Shown: in pieces, positions 1-10,598 of the stretch
Layout: each line of letters starts with the position of its first letter
Numbering within the stretch: position 1 is the stretch's first letter
Notes under the pieces: model-generated
Database searches by the model: none
The model's input: the letters and a program-made list of their open reading frames with translations, nothing else
What the model was told of the DNA's origin: nothing
DNA from: Gnomoniopsis sp. IMI 355080
Lineage: Eukaryota > Ascomycota > Sordariomycetes > Diaporthales > Gnomoniaceae
Assembly: GCA_027946555.1 (NCBI GenBank)
Contig: JAPEVC010000394.1
Coordinates: 1-18,440 of the forward strand
Reading direction: 5' to 3'
Length of the DNA stretch: 18,440 bases
Made by a program: the position numbers and the translations under genes

Positions 1-47
1 GGTTGTGTGGGTGGGGAAGAGAATCGGAGGGAGGCTGCAGAAGGCAT
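1..47 (-). CDS. possible 5' end of a gene leaving the window (very weak)
   Basis: An ATG at 47-45 on the minus strand has A at -3 and opens a frame that stays free of stops for 15 codons to the window edge, beginning M-P-S-A-A-S-L-R-F. The sequence upstream of it on that strand is C/T/A-rich, as many fungal leaders are. Fifteen codons are far too few to establish a gene or suggest a product, so this only flags a possible start. Confidence 0.12.
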   Translation of the reverse strand, partial: MPSAASLRFSSPPTQ

Positions 48-3000
48 ATTTTGGAAGTTGAAGGGCTCGCAAATTACAATTTGTTGTGTAGATATGTCCA
101 GTATGGACAGCGTGGTGTTCAGATCTCCAGGAAGGGTTCCTGATTGTTGATGGGTTGATAGATGAGGCTTGAGAGTTGTGTGCTTGGTTCTGCCCTGCAG
201 TTGTGATCTGGTAATGTTTGGTGAAGTTGAATATCATAAACTTTGTAGATTTGTGAATCGAACTCTCACGAAAGTATGCAAAAGGAACCGATTAAGAAAC
301 CTCTGGCAATTCAGAGAGATATACACTGCGTTCAACCAAGGTCAAGAAGACAGAGAGCAAGACAGCAAGCAGAAATTTCATAGCCTTCAGGAATCATGAA
401 GCAGTTTAACCTTCCCAGAGAAGAAAGAATCATGCTCTCACGTTGGTCACTTCTCCAACTTAGGGAGTTGTGACAAAGACCAGACATGGGCATGCCCACG
501 ATGTCAACCATGTTGACTGGTAACGGACATCAAATGGTACTGATCTGAAAATAGGCTGGAGTGCAGAATATAGCATACGGAACTCCTCCCGCGCTATGTT
601 CCTTTGTATTCAGACACCACGTCAAAGGCCTTCCGAGGTTTTCAGAAGGCATAGGCAACCTTGAAGTGTTGCAGCGGCTTGTGACCATGTCGAGGGACAA
701 AGACGACCTTCAGCAGCGAGTCTGCTGTGGCGGTCTGAGAACCATTGAGGATATCTGCGGTCAAAGAAGATAAGGATTCTGACTCCTCAAACCCCAACTA
801 GGTCCGAGGCTGATGCCCCAGAACTTACGGAAGTTAATGGTTTTGAAGAGTCGCTGCTACATGACTATGTGGCTATCAAAAGCTTATTGTAACACGCAGC
901 GCATAGGTGCTGATCCTGTCAACCAATTTCTCAAGGGAGCAGGAGCATACTGGATGGTGCACTATGCGAGCCGTCCAATATGGGATGAAAGGTCACCTGC
1001 AGTGACGGTCACCAGACTTTCAACAAGCCCTTTTTATGAGTGATAGAGTATTGGACGGTACCGGCAAGTTCTCTACAGTAAGCAAAAGTCCGCAAAGTTG
1101 GCTGAAGGATCAGTTGATCGAATGCGACTTTTCACCAATATGCTAGCAGGCCGCCCATAATTTTGTATGCTCCGTGCATACGGCTGATCGCAAAAGCACC
1201 ACTGGCTTGGTGCATTGCAGACGAGGCCATTTTCGTATAATGGCTGACATCTGTCCAGCACCGTTCGCTGAGATGCCCACGGTTCCCACCGGTAAGTAAT
1301 GCAGTCAGAAAACATGTAAATATCGTCACAATCTTGGGATTTGGATCTGCTTCGGCATTTGGCACCGTGGGGCTCTTCTGAATTTATCACTCAGCCATAA
1401 GGCTTCGTCACTGGGCCATCAATATGTTTGCCGACGACAAGTCGGTGCACAATGCTCAAGATGGTTGCGCAAGTCTCCGGGACGAGCCGCACGGCAGTAT
1501 CGACAGCACCCAACGGCCCACACGCTGTGATCCGAGTCAAAGGCCTGATGCAGGCGCCGACCTTGAGTCAGAGACCATTCATCATTTTCATTGAAGACGA
1601 GGTTATTGGACTCGAGATGAAATCTCGCGTATTTATGATTGCACACTTGCGCTGACAGTCTGGATCTCTCTTTGGACACTATCGACTCGCGGCTCGTGGA
1701 TACGAGTATGGCTAGGGTATGCCGCTCCGCTTTTGACCCAACGCTACAAGTGTAAATGCGTTTTCTTTTGCTTTGATTATCATTGACACTCCGGATGCAA
1801 CGCTGCGCAGAGCCTCAACTCGGGATCGTCGGGAAGGTGGTGGGCATCTCCGAAGGCTCCAAGGGTTCCCCATTCAGCGCACACCAGCGTGACGTCGTCT
1901 AAGTCGTCGCGTGGATATGTAGCCGGCCCCGGGCACTTCGCGGACCCGTAGGCCGGTGAAGGGAAAGTGCTCGTTTCTTTGGAAGCGAGGGTGTGCATTG
2001 AGAAAGTTAGATGACGGCGCCCTGGTCCGCACGAATGCTTAACCCTTCAATGTCGGTCCTGAACACAGCGACCTTGGTACCGGACACAGTGCGATGTCTT
2101 GACGTTGAATAATGTTGCGCAGATCAGCATCGTTCACGGTTAGATCTTTTCTAGAACAAACAGCTGGTCCGAGCTTGTTCTCTCAGTGGAAATGCGCAAG
2201 GACCCAATTTTCAGAACGTTTCAGGGGTTGGACTTTCCCTTGCTTCCATCGTGAAGGGAGATTGAATGGGACTTTGAGGCCCCACAAACACTTCTTCTAG
2301 AAGCATCAGGTCTTGGTGCTCTATCTATGCGCAATTCCTAGATCTTGGTGTACTCAAACAGTCACTGTAGTCAGCTTGTCGCCTATAATGTCGTGGTGTA
2401 AGCAAAGCATGTGTTGGGAGCGCCAGCTATTGCACCGTAGACATATGCAAGACTTTGTTCGATGTGCATTTCACGTGACGACAGGTGTATGCACACTCCA
2501 GTGCCAGGTCCCATTTTTGCCTGCGACACATCTCATCTTGTCGCGGGCTAATTTCCGAAGGATACGTGCTGGGGCGAGAAACGTGTTCTTTGGTACACAC
2601 ACACCGTCAGCACCTTCTTTTGGCCCGCGAGTCGGGTTGTCCGGGATCGGGCCGGAACACTTTCCGGATGGATGGCTATGAGAGGGAGGGGTGGACATCA
2701 GCAATTCAATATGCATCACCCTTTGGCGCACTCCTGTCGCGATCGCGATCAAGAGTGTTGGTGTCTCAAAGTCACATCCGTATCGGCGTCTGATGAGATT
2801 GATGCTCATCTTTTAGGCGTCGGAGTTCGATGACGCCTCGGGTGTCCGAAATTCTGATGCGACCTGCCCACGTGCGCAAGCGAAAGAGGCTTACGATGAT
2901 CAAGCAGACACAGCCATCTCTTTCTTGTCAATAGGGCCGATCATGGGATATCCTATTTCCCAATTACGTATCGACGATGTTTCCTCCACAGCAATCGGCC

Positions 3001-3162
3001 AGCATAATTTTGGGCCGGAGTTTGTCCCCGCAAGTAATGCAAACACATGTCGTGTGCCCAGCTACCCGGTGTCAGTACTTCCATGACCCATCCGGGGCAC
3101 AATCGCCCCTCCCCCAGGGGAAGGGACCATGACATGGCAAAAGCAAGGTCCCCAAGGTGGCC
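48..3162. other. gene-poor stretch, no convincing coding sequence
   Basis: All open frames here are under about 125 codons, begin mostly at non-ATG codons, overlap one another on both strands and have Arg/Ser/Cys/His-rich translations typical of non-coding frames. The longest near-open stretch is on the minus strand at about 1565-1073, interrupted by one TGA. I recognise no domain in it. No tRNA or rRNA was seen. Two short palindromes lie at 487-517. This could be regulatory or intergenic DNA, or could hold a small-exon gene I cannot resolve. Confidence 0.5.
487..517. repeat. two adjacent short palindromes
   Basis: A perfect 12-base palindrome TGGGCATGCCCA (487-498) is followed after four bases by an inverted repeat with 6-base arms GTCAAC/GTTGAC around CAT (503-517). 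Such symmetric sites can bind dimeric regulators, but at this size chance is a real alternative and no flanking gene is established. Confidence 0.5.
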
Positions 3163-3712
3163 TCAGCGCCGTCGTCGCCTTCGCCTGTGAGGGATCTTGC
3201 CCGACGTGACACACACAAAGGTGTAGCTCTGGCTGACCTCTGGGATATCAAGAGAGACAAGTTCGTATTCATCGGGACAGATTGGTGTTGGGTGACATAT
3301 CACTTGGCCAGAAACAGATGAAGAAGGTTGTGCGCCCAAGAGTCAGACGGCAATGCGCAGCTCACACATGGTAGACTGCAGGACATCCATCGGCCATCCT
3401 ACACATGGAATGCTGGGGTGAGGCTGAATAGAAGTCGACGGGCCGCGGGTCCTGGTCAAGTTTCTTTCCCCACGATCGGGATAGGACATCATAGCATGGC
3501 TGCGGCGGGCTGCCGAGACAGCGGACAGGTGTCTCGTGTGTCTTGGCCTTAAATCTGCGGAGAGAAACCGTGATGTGGCTGGCGTAGGAGGATATGCAAG
3601 CCATCTCTGCCAAGATATGCAAGATCGCCTAAACGTAGGCGAGGCGATCTGTGATGGGTGACGGCGCTGTGGGGGTTGATACAGGTCGTTGCGAGTTGCC
3701 ATCTGCTGCCAT
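3163..3712 (-). pseudogene. weak candidate: small multi-exon or frame-broken gene
   Basis: On the minus strand an ATG at 3712-3710 sits in a strong context (AGAAAATGGC) behind a C/T-rich leader and opens 27 codons (M-A-A-D-G-N-S-Q-R-P...). Protein-like sequence then moves to a second frame (about 3603-3362, containing YDVLSRSWGKKLDQDPRP) and to a third, ending at a stop at 3165-3163 (containing DEYELVSLDIPEVSQSY and a terminal run of six Arg). Intron-like signals exist between them: a CTCTCCGCAG acceptor near 3550, and a GTGAGC donor near 3366 with a CTGAC branch near 3343. No combination of good donors and acceptors joins all three frames cleanly. It may be a decayed gene, a gene with unusual splicing, or chance. 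No family is recognised. Confidence 0.18.
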
Positions 3713-3836
3713 TTTCTGGAGTGCAATAGCGATGCTGCAGAATGAGGATATAGAGATGGAGAACAGGGGGGTTGAATTTTCCTGTGATGAAAGATGGAGT
3801 CAGATCTGACATTTGCGGAAAAGCGGCAAAGTCAAC

Positions 3837-3845
3837 TATATAAAT
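3837..3845. promoter_or_regulatory. TATA-box-like element
   Basis: TATATAAAT matches a TATA box. On the minus strand it would lie about 125 bases upstream of the ATG at 3712. On the plus strand no clear gene follows. Weak by itself. Confidence 0.25.
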
Positions 3846-4199
3846 CCATACGGCAGGGACGGGAGGACTGTACCTGAGGTGAGGCTCGAGGGGATGACCT
3901 GGGTCTGCTGGGCTTCCTCGACTATCGGCTACTAGGTCAACGGCCTCGCACAGACCTTGCTAGGCTCAGTATTAGCGCATGAGTGACCATCCCGGGCAAG
4001 GTGCAGAATAGAAAAGCAATTCTAAGTAGGTGCCTATTGTTCATACATTATGCCATCTTGATTCCAGACTTGCTTTGCAGATGTGAATATGTATCTTGAA
4101 TCTTATCTCCTTATCTCCCGATCTCTCACACATCCGAGTACGGTGTATAGCATGACCGGGTCCTGACACGGGTCCTCCATGACAAGTCCTAAGCCATTC

Positions 4200-4248
4200 T
4201 CGCAGTACCACTGCGATTAGTGGCCTTATTGTACTGCTATAGTACAAT
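4200..4248. repeat. two adjacent perfect inverted repeats
   Basis: The first has 6-base arms TCGCAG/CTGCGA around five bases (4200-4216). The second, 11 bases on, has 8-base arms ATTGTACT/AGTACAAT around five bases (4228-4248). Both could form hairpins or be dimer-binding sites. No function can be assigned. Confidence 0.6.
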
Positions 4249-5082
4249 GCATAGTATAATAATCGTACATACCTGACTCATCCTCGTCCAGGGCAATGAT
4301 GAACCCAATCTTGCTGTGCTCTGCTTGACCAAATCTGTCCTAGAGTTGATTAGACCTCCCGGCCGATGAGCCCCACCTGCTGCTCGTCCCGTTCCTTCCA
4401 TTTCAGCGCCGGTTTTTGCTTCTGGAAGCCCCATCCCTGTAATGGTGACCCTGCCGATGACCTGGGACGGTTGTTAGTACGGCCTGCATTACTTGGAGAC
4501 ATCTCTACCAGCAATACCTTCTCCAACCCCTCCAAGATTCACTAACTCCACCATTTCCATCCCAAACAACGAACCGGAAAACTGTCAACTCAAGCTTAGG
4601 TTCGGTTCTTTTCAGAGCAACACATTCATACATCTGGTATGTCAAGACCCTCTCCAGATATAAGCAACCTGCAACGCTTCCTGTCAATCCTCCCATCACC
4701 CTGCCACCCAGCCGCCCAGCCGCCCACCACTACAAGACATACCTGGTGTGCTGAGCCTGCAAGCACGAGCACCAATCTCTATGCTGGGATCCCTGCCTGC
4801 CAGTCCCCTCTAGCCGCTAAAAAAAGGGCTCCCGTGAGTGCTGAGCAGGGGCACAAGGTCAACCAAGTCACCAAGTCACATTGCCTGGTTTGGGTGGTAG
4901 TGTGTCCCCCTCAATAGCCTCCCATTGGAACGTCTGCTTCCCGACCTCTCACCTGGCCAACAACAGCCCTGATTGATGTTGCCTCCCCTCCACCCTATCC
5001 CGATATCCATCTCCTTCCAACTGGCCTGGCAGACTGGCGACGACAAAGCCTTCAAGTCCCCTCTATTCTTTACAGAGAGTAG

Positions 5083-5159
5083 GTATGTAGGTGTGTGCAT
5101 TGCTGCACCATATTTCCCTCTTGTTTTTTTTTCTTGGACTTTCCATTTTTCACCTGCAG
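5083..5159 (+). other. candidate 5'UTR intron (77 bases)
   Basis: Donor GTATGT at 5083 and acceptor CACCTGCAG ending at 5159, preceded by a long T-rich tract (nine consecutive T at about 5124-5132). Size and signals fit a fungal intron. No coding frame is available to test it, and the branch site is not clear. Confidence 0.35.
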
Positions 5160-6110
5160 GGCTGCCCAGTCCTTCGCCTCCTCCACACCTGCCAACTCAC
5201 CATCCACGGATTTTGACTTTCATCCAATCTTCATCTCTTCTACCCGCCCTCTTTTCTCTCACTTTCCCCTCTTCTGCTCCAACACAAGCTACCTGAATTG
5301 CATTCGCATTCCCTTCATCTACATCATCGGCTTTGCTTTTGACTTTTGGAGCCCGCGTGACGCGACCCAGCACGCAACAACACAGCATCACCCACCACCC
5401 ACCTACCTGCCTATCTGCACTACAGCACAAAGTCAAAACAAGGCGTGGTGGCGCATGCATTTGCCAGCATCTATCTGCCTTTCCACGCTCTGTGCGCCTC
5501 TTTCTTGCTAATGAAGTTCGGGGTTTCCCATTAGCTCTTGACAGTTGAGCCTTTCCCTTTTGGGTATTCGGCTTGCCTATTTGCAGTTTTTCAGCCAGAC
5601 ATCAAATCCCCGTCACCTCCAAGAAACTCACCACGCCAATATTTTTCCCAGACCCATATTTATTTTTCCCTGGGACAATCTGTCTGCACAGGTAGACTCT
5701 CCAAAAGGGGCAGACTCCAGACTTTCAAAAACTCAACCTCAAATCTACCCACCTACCTCTACGACGGGTCGACCCTTTCTCCCGACGACATCCTTGGGTC
5801 CATCCCCCTCAAGGCAGATCACCACCACTGCTCCTCCCCCTCCATCCATCCATCTTGGTCGCATCCAGTGCACTCCGATCAAGGACATCCCTTCGCCTTT
5901 CCCCTCCCACTGCTTGGTCTCATCTCGTCAAGTCTCGTAAAGGCATTGCAAGCTCACTTCGCGTCATTAACTTGACCGCCTCCAGGGGACTCATTCCAGA
6001 GTAATAAAGGGGACCAGCGCTCCCTGCGACCTCCCCACTCTCCGAGATTTCCCTTCCATTCTGCTTAACTACAATTGCTGTCCTCTTTTGGACTTGACTT
6101 GGCTTGGACG

Positions 6111-6340
6111 GTGAGAACCCCATTCTGCATTTCCACTTCCACAACGACTCCCCTTCCCTTGCCATCCATCCCCTTGCCCTCCTCCACTCTTTTCCTTCCA
6201 ACCCCTGCAAGACCCAGTCCTTCCACCTTCTTCACCTCCTTCTCGAACAATTCTACCAAACTTTCTTTGCCTCCTCCATCCATCCCTACATACACACCTA
6301 ATAATCTGCTTCACCTCTAACTCCTCTTCTGAATCTGTAG
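6111..6340 (+). other. candidate 5'UTR intron (230 bases)
   Basis: Donor GTGAGA at 6111, branch site CTAAC at 6317-6321, then a pyrimidine tract and acceptor CTGTAG ending at 6340. The branch A is 20 bases from the acceptor, a normal fungal distance. An alternative acceptor TTTCTAG ends at 6359. It lies about 215 bases upstream of the start codon, so it would be a leader intron of the RRM/R3H gene. Confidence 0.5.
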
Positions 6341-6556
6341 ATCATTTCTTCCTTTCTAGTTGCATTGCCAACCCCTCCTGCTCCGAAACAGCATACAGCG
6401 CATCGTCGAGTCACGAATCTTCAGGCGACCGCTCTTTGCTAGTCTCAGCTGCCTGCCACCTCGACGCGACCCCTGGCCTGGCCCTTTGCTTGCCCTGAGT
6501 CGGTTCCCTCGACAGCGACGAGTCCTCACAACATCTACCACATCTCCCACAGCTAC

Positions 6557-8648
6557 ATGACCATCATGAGCCACCCGCAGCAGCCGGACGCGTTTGCCGC
6601 GTACGGCAACTACAACGGCGGAGGCGGCATGGGTAACCGTTCTCCTACTTCCACCAGAACTGGTTACGCCACGCTGCCGTCAGGTATGGGCGTCTCGCGT
6701 CAGGCCCAGAGACAACAGCCGCAGCAGATGGACGCGATGAACCAGCGCGTTCCCGGCCTCTATCCAATGCAAGACGGCTACGGAATTCTCGATAGTATCA
6801 GCCGCTCCCCCGCCGTCTCTGGCATCCCAGGAGACTACATGCCTGGCAACCAGTCCGCATGGAACTATAATGGCAGCTCCGCCACCGTCAGCGGTCCTGT
6901 CCCTGATATGAGGGGTCCTCGCGCTGCAAACCGTAGACCGGGCATACCAGACGTCAGTCCCGGCCGATTTCAGTTTCTGTCTCCATCCACTCGTCCTCGA
7001 TCCAACACTAACCCATTTGACAAACAGTACTGGATGCCACAACCCGAGCCTTCGCCGCAGCCATCCATGGGCATTCAGCCACCTCCACAGCCTCAACAAG
7101 TCTACCCCTCTCAACCCATGCCCAACATCCCCTACGGCCACATGGTCTCAAGCATCGACCAGCTACGATCTCAGCAGGCCATGTTCCAAGACGTTCGCTC
7201 ACAACAGGACAAGAAGGACGACCTGATCCCTACCGCCATTGTGATCAAGAACATTCCATTCAACGTGCGCAAGGAAGTCCTGCAAGCCATCATGATGGAG
7301 ATGGGTCTACCCCAACCCTATGCCTTTAATTACCACTTCGACAACGGCGTCTTCAGGGGCTTGGCTTTCGCAAACTTTTCGAGCGCCGAGGAGACCCGCC
7401 AGGTGATCGAGAGGATGAACCAGTTTGACGTTCATGGTCGCAAGTTGCGCGTGGAATACAAGAAGATGTTGCCAGAGCACGAGCGGGAGCGAATCGAGCG
7501 TGAGAAGCGTCAAAAGCGCGGTCAGCTCGAGGAGCAACACCGTCCTGTTCCTCTTACCCACCAGGGCTCGCTTCAGTCTCTTGTTGCTCAGCCGATTGAG
7601 GTCACTCCTTCGCGGACCTCGCCAAGCAGCAAGTTATCCTTCCCCATCTTTTCCACGAGTAATCTGCTAACAAAGTGTCTCTTCAATAGACATGCCCGAC
7701 TTGAACGACGGTAGAACCTTGGATCTCTATGTTCAGCTTCGAAAGTACAAAGAGGACCCTTCCGCACGCGAGTACCTACCCTTCGAGTCCTCCAAGTCTC
7801 CTGAGGAGCGCCGACTGATCCACACCCTGGCTCACCACCTGGGCTTGTATCACGAGTCCATGGGTTCCAACGAGAATCGGTGCACGGTTGTGTGGAAGGA
7901 GGGTATGACACCTCCCTCACTGGCTTTGAACTCCACCATCGTCGAGCAGCTGCAATACCCGGGCCAGAACAAGATTCTGGCGCGTGCCGCCACGATCGAT
8001 TTTGGTGAGCAGCGGACGGCAAGCTCGAACGGATACGGCACTATCGGTCGCAACGGCAATCCCTCGCTCGAGATCCCCGAAGACAACCCCGACGGTCTGA
8101 ACAGCGCTAACAACCTGAGGACCATTCGAAGCATGGCCGAGCTGGGTCGGCCTGGTATGCAGGCTCGCACACCTAGCCCCGGAGAGTCAGGCTACGCCAA
8201 CATGGGCATGTCTTCTCGCCAGGACTTATCATCTGGCGGCTTCCCAGGCATGACTACTACTCCCACTACACCAGGCGGCAGTAGCCTCAACCACCGAGCC
8301 TCGGATTTGAGCATATCTGCCGTGACTAACAACTTGAGCTCACTGAGCGTGGCGGAAGGCCCCTACGAGACCAGTCGTCGGGACCCTGGAGCTATTGGCA
8401 GCCAGCGCCCCAGCATGAATGGTCTCAACGGCCGCAACGCTCCTGAGCGTCAGCCCCGCGGTCCTGATAACGGTTGGGAGACGAACAACGGTTTTGCGAT
8501 TCGCCGAGCCAACGGCCACGCGCAGAGAGGAAGTGGTTCGTCATACCTGACTTCTGAGTCATACTCCGAGTTGCTGACCGGCTCTCAAGCAGACTCGTCC
8601 GACAACTACCACGGCAGCGGCGGCAGCAGCAGCCTCTATTCCCACTAG
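6557..8648 (+). CDS. PIN4: Pin4-like RNA-binding protein, RRM plus R3H domains
   Basis: Two exons, 6557-7628 and 7690-8648, give 676 residues. The N-terminus (1-225) is Pro/Gln/Gly/Ser-rich and probably disordered. An RRM follows at about 226-303, with RNP2 at AIVIKNIPF (227-235) and RNP1 at RGLAFANF (267-274). A charged helix rich in Glu/Arg comes next. An R3H domain lies at about 365-428, with the Arg-x3-His pair at R398/H402 inside ERRLIHTLAHHLGL. The tail is Ser/Gly-rich. RRM followed by R3H is the architecture of fungal Pin4/Cip1/Cip2-type proteins (S. cerevisiae Pin4, S. pombe Cip1 and Cip2), which act in mRNA control, stress response and cell-cycle progression. The cytoplasmic role here is inferred. 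ATG 6566 has A at -3 and may be preferred over 6557, which has T there; the difference is three residues. The symbol marks similarity to the family, not proven orthology. Confidence 0.9.
7629..7689 (+). other. non-canonical GC-AG intron, 61 bases
   Basis: The RRM frame and the R3H frame are offset. The only donor near the break that restores the frame with a normal intron length is GCAAGT at 7629, the standard donor form of GC-AG introns. The branch site CTAAC is at 7667-7671 and the acceptor TTCAATAG ends at 7689, 19 bases after the branch A. Joining 7628 to 7690 makes an Asn codon just before MPDLND. The GT at 7633 gives the wrong frame and an early stop. The GT at 7659 keeps the frame but leaves only 31 bases and no room for the branch site. 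Confidence 0.85.
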
Positions 8649-10598
8649 AAATTGGGCTCTTGAGAGATGAGAGACGACCGATACCCCCTGCTTCATCATT
8701 AAACGATCATCTTTCGTTACGGCGCAAGGTCTTTTCTTTTTTCGGGTCCGGGTCTCTTTGTCAATTGCGATGGATTTTATTTGAGGGTTTTCGCTACGGA
8801 ATTTTTTTTCGGGTCTTTTCCTACGTCAACTCGCATCAAGGAGGGAGGAATTGCCTTGGCGAACTAATACCAATCGAGAGCGATACACAGCTATCATTCA
8901 ACAGACATCTCGACGTCTGATGATAGATATATCACATACGATGCTGATCGCACGATCTGACGAATGGTGCATTGAGCATCTAAAAAAGGTGAAATGCGGC
9001 GGCAAGGCGGCTTTCAAGTCGATCGGGATTTTCTTCACAACAGCAGACCACACATGGGCGACCATTTTATGCCGTACGACACACATACGGGGCATGGCTG
9101 AACAAGCTTGACAGGATCAGGATAGAACTCTCTCTGGAGTTGGATACGGTTCATCTCTTTTCAGCCACCCTCATAGACGCATACCCGGCAGAGATGACCG
9201 TCAACCATGCCCTCAACGACAGTTACGCCTCGTTATGACGATACGTCTAGATTACATTCTAGACCACTCCTCCTCATGGATTGAAGGATTTGGCATTTGG
9301 CTTCAGCACAACACTAATATCATTTACGACGCGCTGCTACCATTCTTCATCGCCATATGGTCACACTCCTCCACATCCACAATCTTTCAAAGGAATTCGT
9401 TCAGATCCTCGGGCTCACATAAGGGTTGGGAAAGGTGGGCTCCAATTCAAGGGCCCTGTATCATTAGCGAAACAACATCCCATATATATTAGCCGCGTGA
9501 CATCAGCGAGACATTCTTAATGGACTTCCTTCATACTACTATTCGTGCCATCTTGAATCTTTTGACTCTCTAGCCATCGACGATCTGGTTTCAAAGACAA
9601 CATTGCTGCATTGACAAGAACTCCTGCGTGGCAAGGAATATGCTCATAGTTGGCCTATTGTCGGAATACTTAAAGAGTGATATTGCTGCTGACTTGTTGA
9701 GGAACATGGGGTGGAGCATTGAGGTCAAGTGACTGATGGCTGCAACGCTTGCAATTTGGTCTGCTATTTCAAGAGGATGGACTCGGTTTCATGAATGTTT
9801 CCCAATTGAAATTGAATCCAACACTGAGTGAGAAGCATAGATGCTGATGGTGGAGGGCTGATTAGAGACACAAGATCATCATGATAGGGCATATAAGGGT
9901 AGCCAGTGTGGAAGGCTCGCAGTTGGACTTATATTTGGTCCACAGAATAGTGGCAGGTGGCAGAACCAGACAGTCAGTGTGACAAAATCATGGGATAGTC
10001 TAATTCAGTGCATTAGCCAAGGTCAATGTGAATTTCTATTGCATCTCAGGCCCTTGCAAGTGTCACTTTAGATTCTGGTTGCGAAGTCATAGTGCAATTT
10101 CTGCATCCCTTGAGGGGGCTATAGGGGTCTATCCTTCTGTATCTGATGCGCAGAATGAAGTTGTGCAAGAAGGCTTGCTCTTGACTCCCGTCATCTGTTT
10201 GAGAAGAAAACATTCACCCTTTTTCCGACAAGAACCATCTTTGCTCTAAAATTGTCACTCTTTCACAGGAGATCCCGGATCTCTCTCCAAGTCTTCCTAA
10301 GGACAATGACAACTATTTACGGAGCGAATGTCTTTACAAATACTTCACAAGCCGTACACTGGCTCTTTGTTCTATTCTTTCATTACGGTCCACACTCATC
10401 CACGACTAAAGCTCTGGGGCTTCACTGGTTGAATTCATAGGTTGGTATTAACGCCAGCAATAAGTTGCGTCCGGATGCCGTTCAGGGTTGTAACTCCAGC
10501 CGCCTTCGGTATTTTTCAAGTCCAAATTCCAAGAATTGATACCTCTTGTACTCTAATTAATGACATTGATTGTCAAAACAACATCAGCTAAAGCCAAT
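8649..10598. other. intergenic region with 3'UTR of the RRM/R3H gene
   Basis: Just after the TAG at 8646-8648 the plus strand is T-rich with short TTTTCTTTT-like runs, consistent with a 3'UTR. The rest of the nearly 2 kb has only open frames below 90 codons with unconvincing composition. No tRNA, repeat array or mobile element was recognised. The last part, roughly 10450-10598, should contain the promoter and leader of the next gene. No TATA box is evident. Confidence 0.5.

Larger units (their letters stand above)
3713..5080. other. intergenic stretch, no gene seen
   Basis: No open frame of convincing size or composition. It contains a TATA-like element at 3837-3845, two adjacent inverted repeats at 4200-4248, and from about 4530 rightwards an increasing bias to C and T on the plus strand. 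That bias is typical of the upstream region of a fungal housekeeping gene, probably the RRM/R3H gene that starts at 6557. Confidence 0.5.
5080..6556 (+). promoter_or_regulatory. long pyrimidine-rich upstream/5'UTR region of the RRM/R3H gene
   Basis: The plus strand is strongly C/T-rich over about 1.4 kb, with many CTCC, TTCC and CCATCCATCC runs and few purine runs. This is characteristic of promoters and leaders of highly expressed or constitutive filamentous-fungal genes. The bias removes stop codons and makes several spurious open frames. It ends at the ATG of the downstream gene. Two intron-like intervals (5083-5159 and 6111-6340) suggest that at least the part from about 5050 onward is transcribed. 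Many upstream ATGs would lie in an unspliced leader, so splicing could affect translation. The transcription start cannot be placed by eye. Confidence 0.6.

Noticed and set aside
246..275. A T-arm-like GAGTTCGATT on the minus strand suggesting a tRNA
   Set aside because: The stem-loop spacing is not that of a T-arm and no acceptor, D or anticodon arm could be matched around it.
1073..1679. Long overlapping minus-strand frames that might be a decayed gene
   Set aside because: Composition is Cys/Arg/Ser-rich, starts are non-ATG, no motif is recognisable, and neighbouring frames are equally open.
5095..5975. Several overlapping open frames of 70-145 codons on the plus strand
   Set aside because: They arise because the CT-rich leader contains few stop codons. 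Translations are Ser/Pro/Leu/His-rich low complexity in every frame, with no domain.
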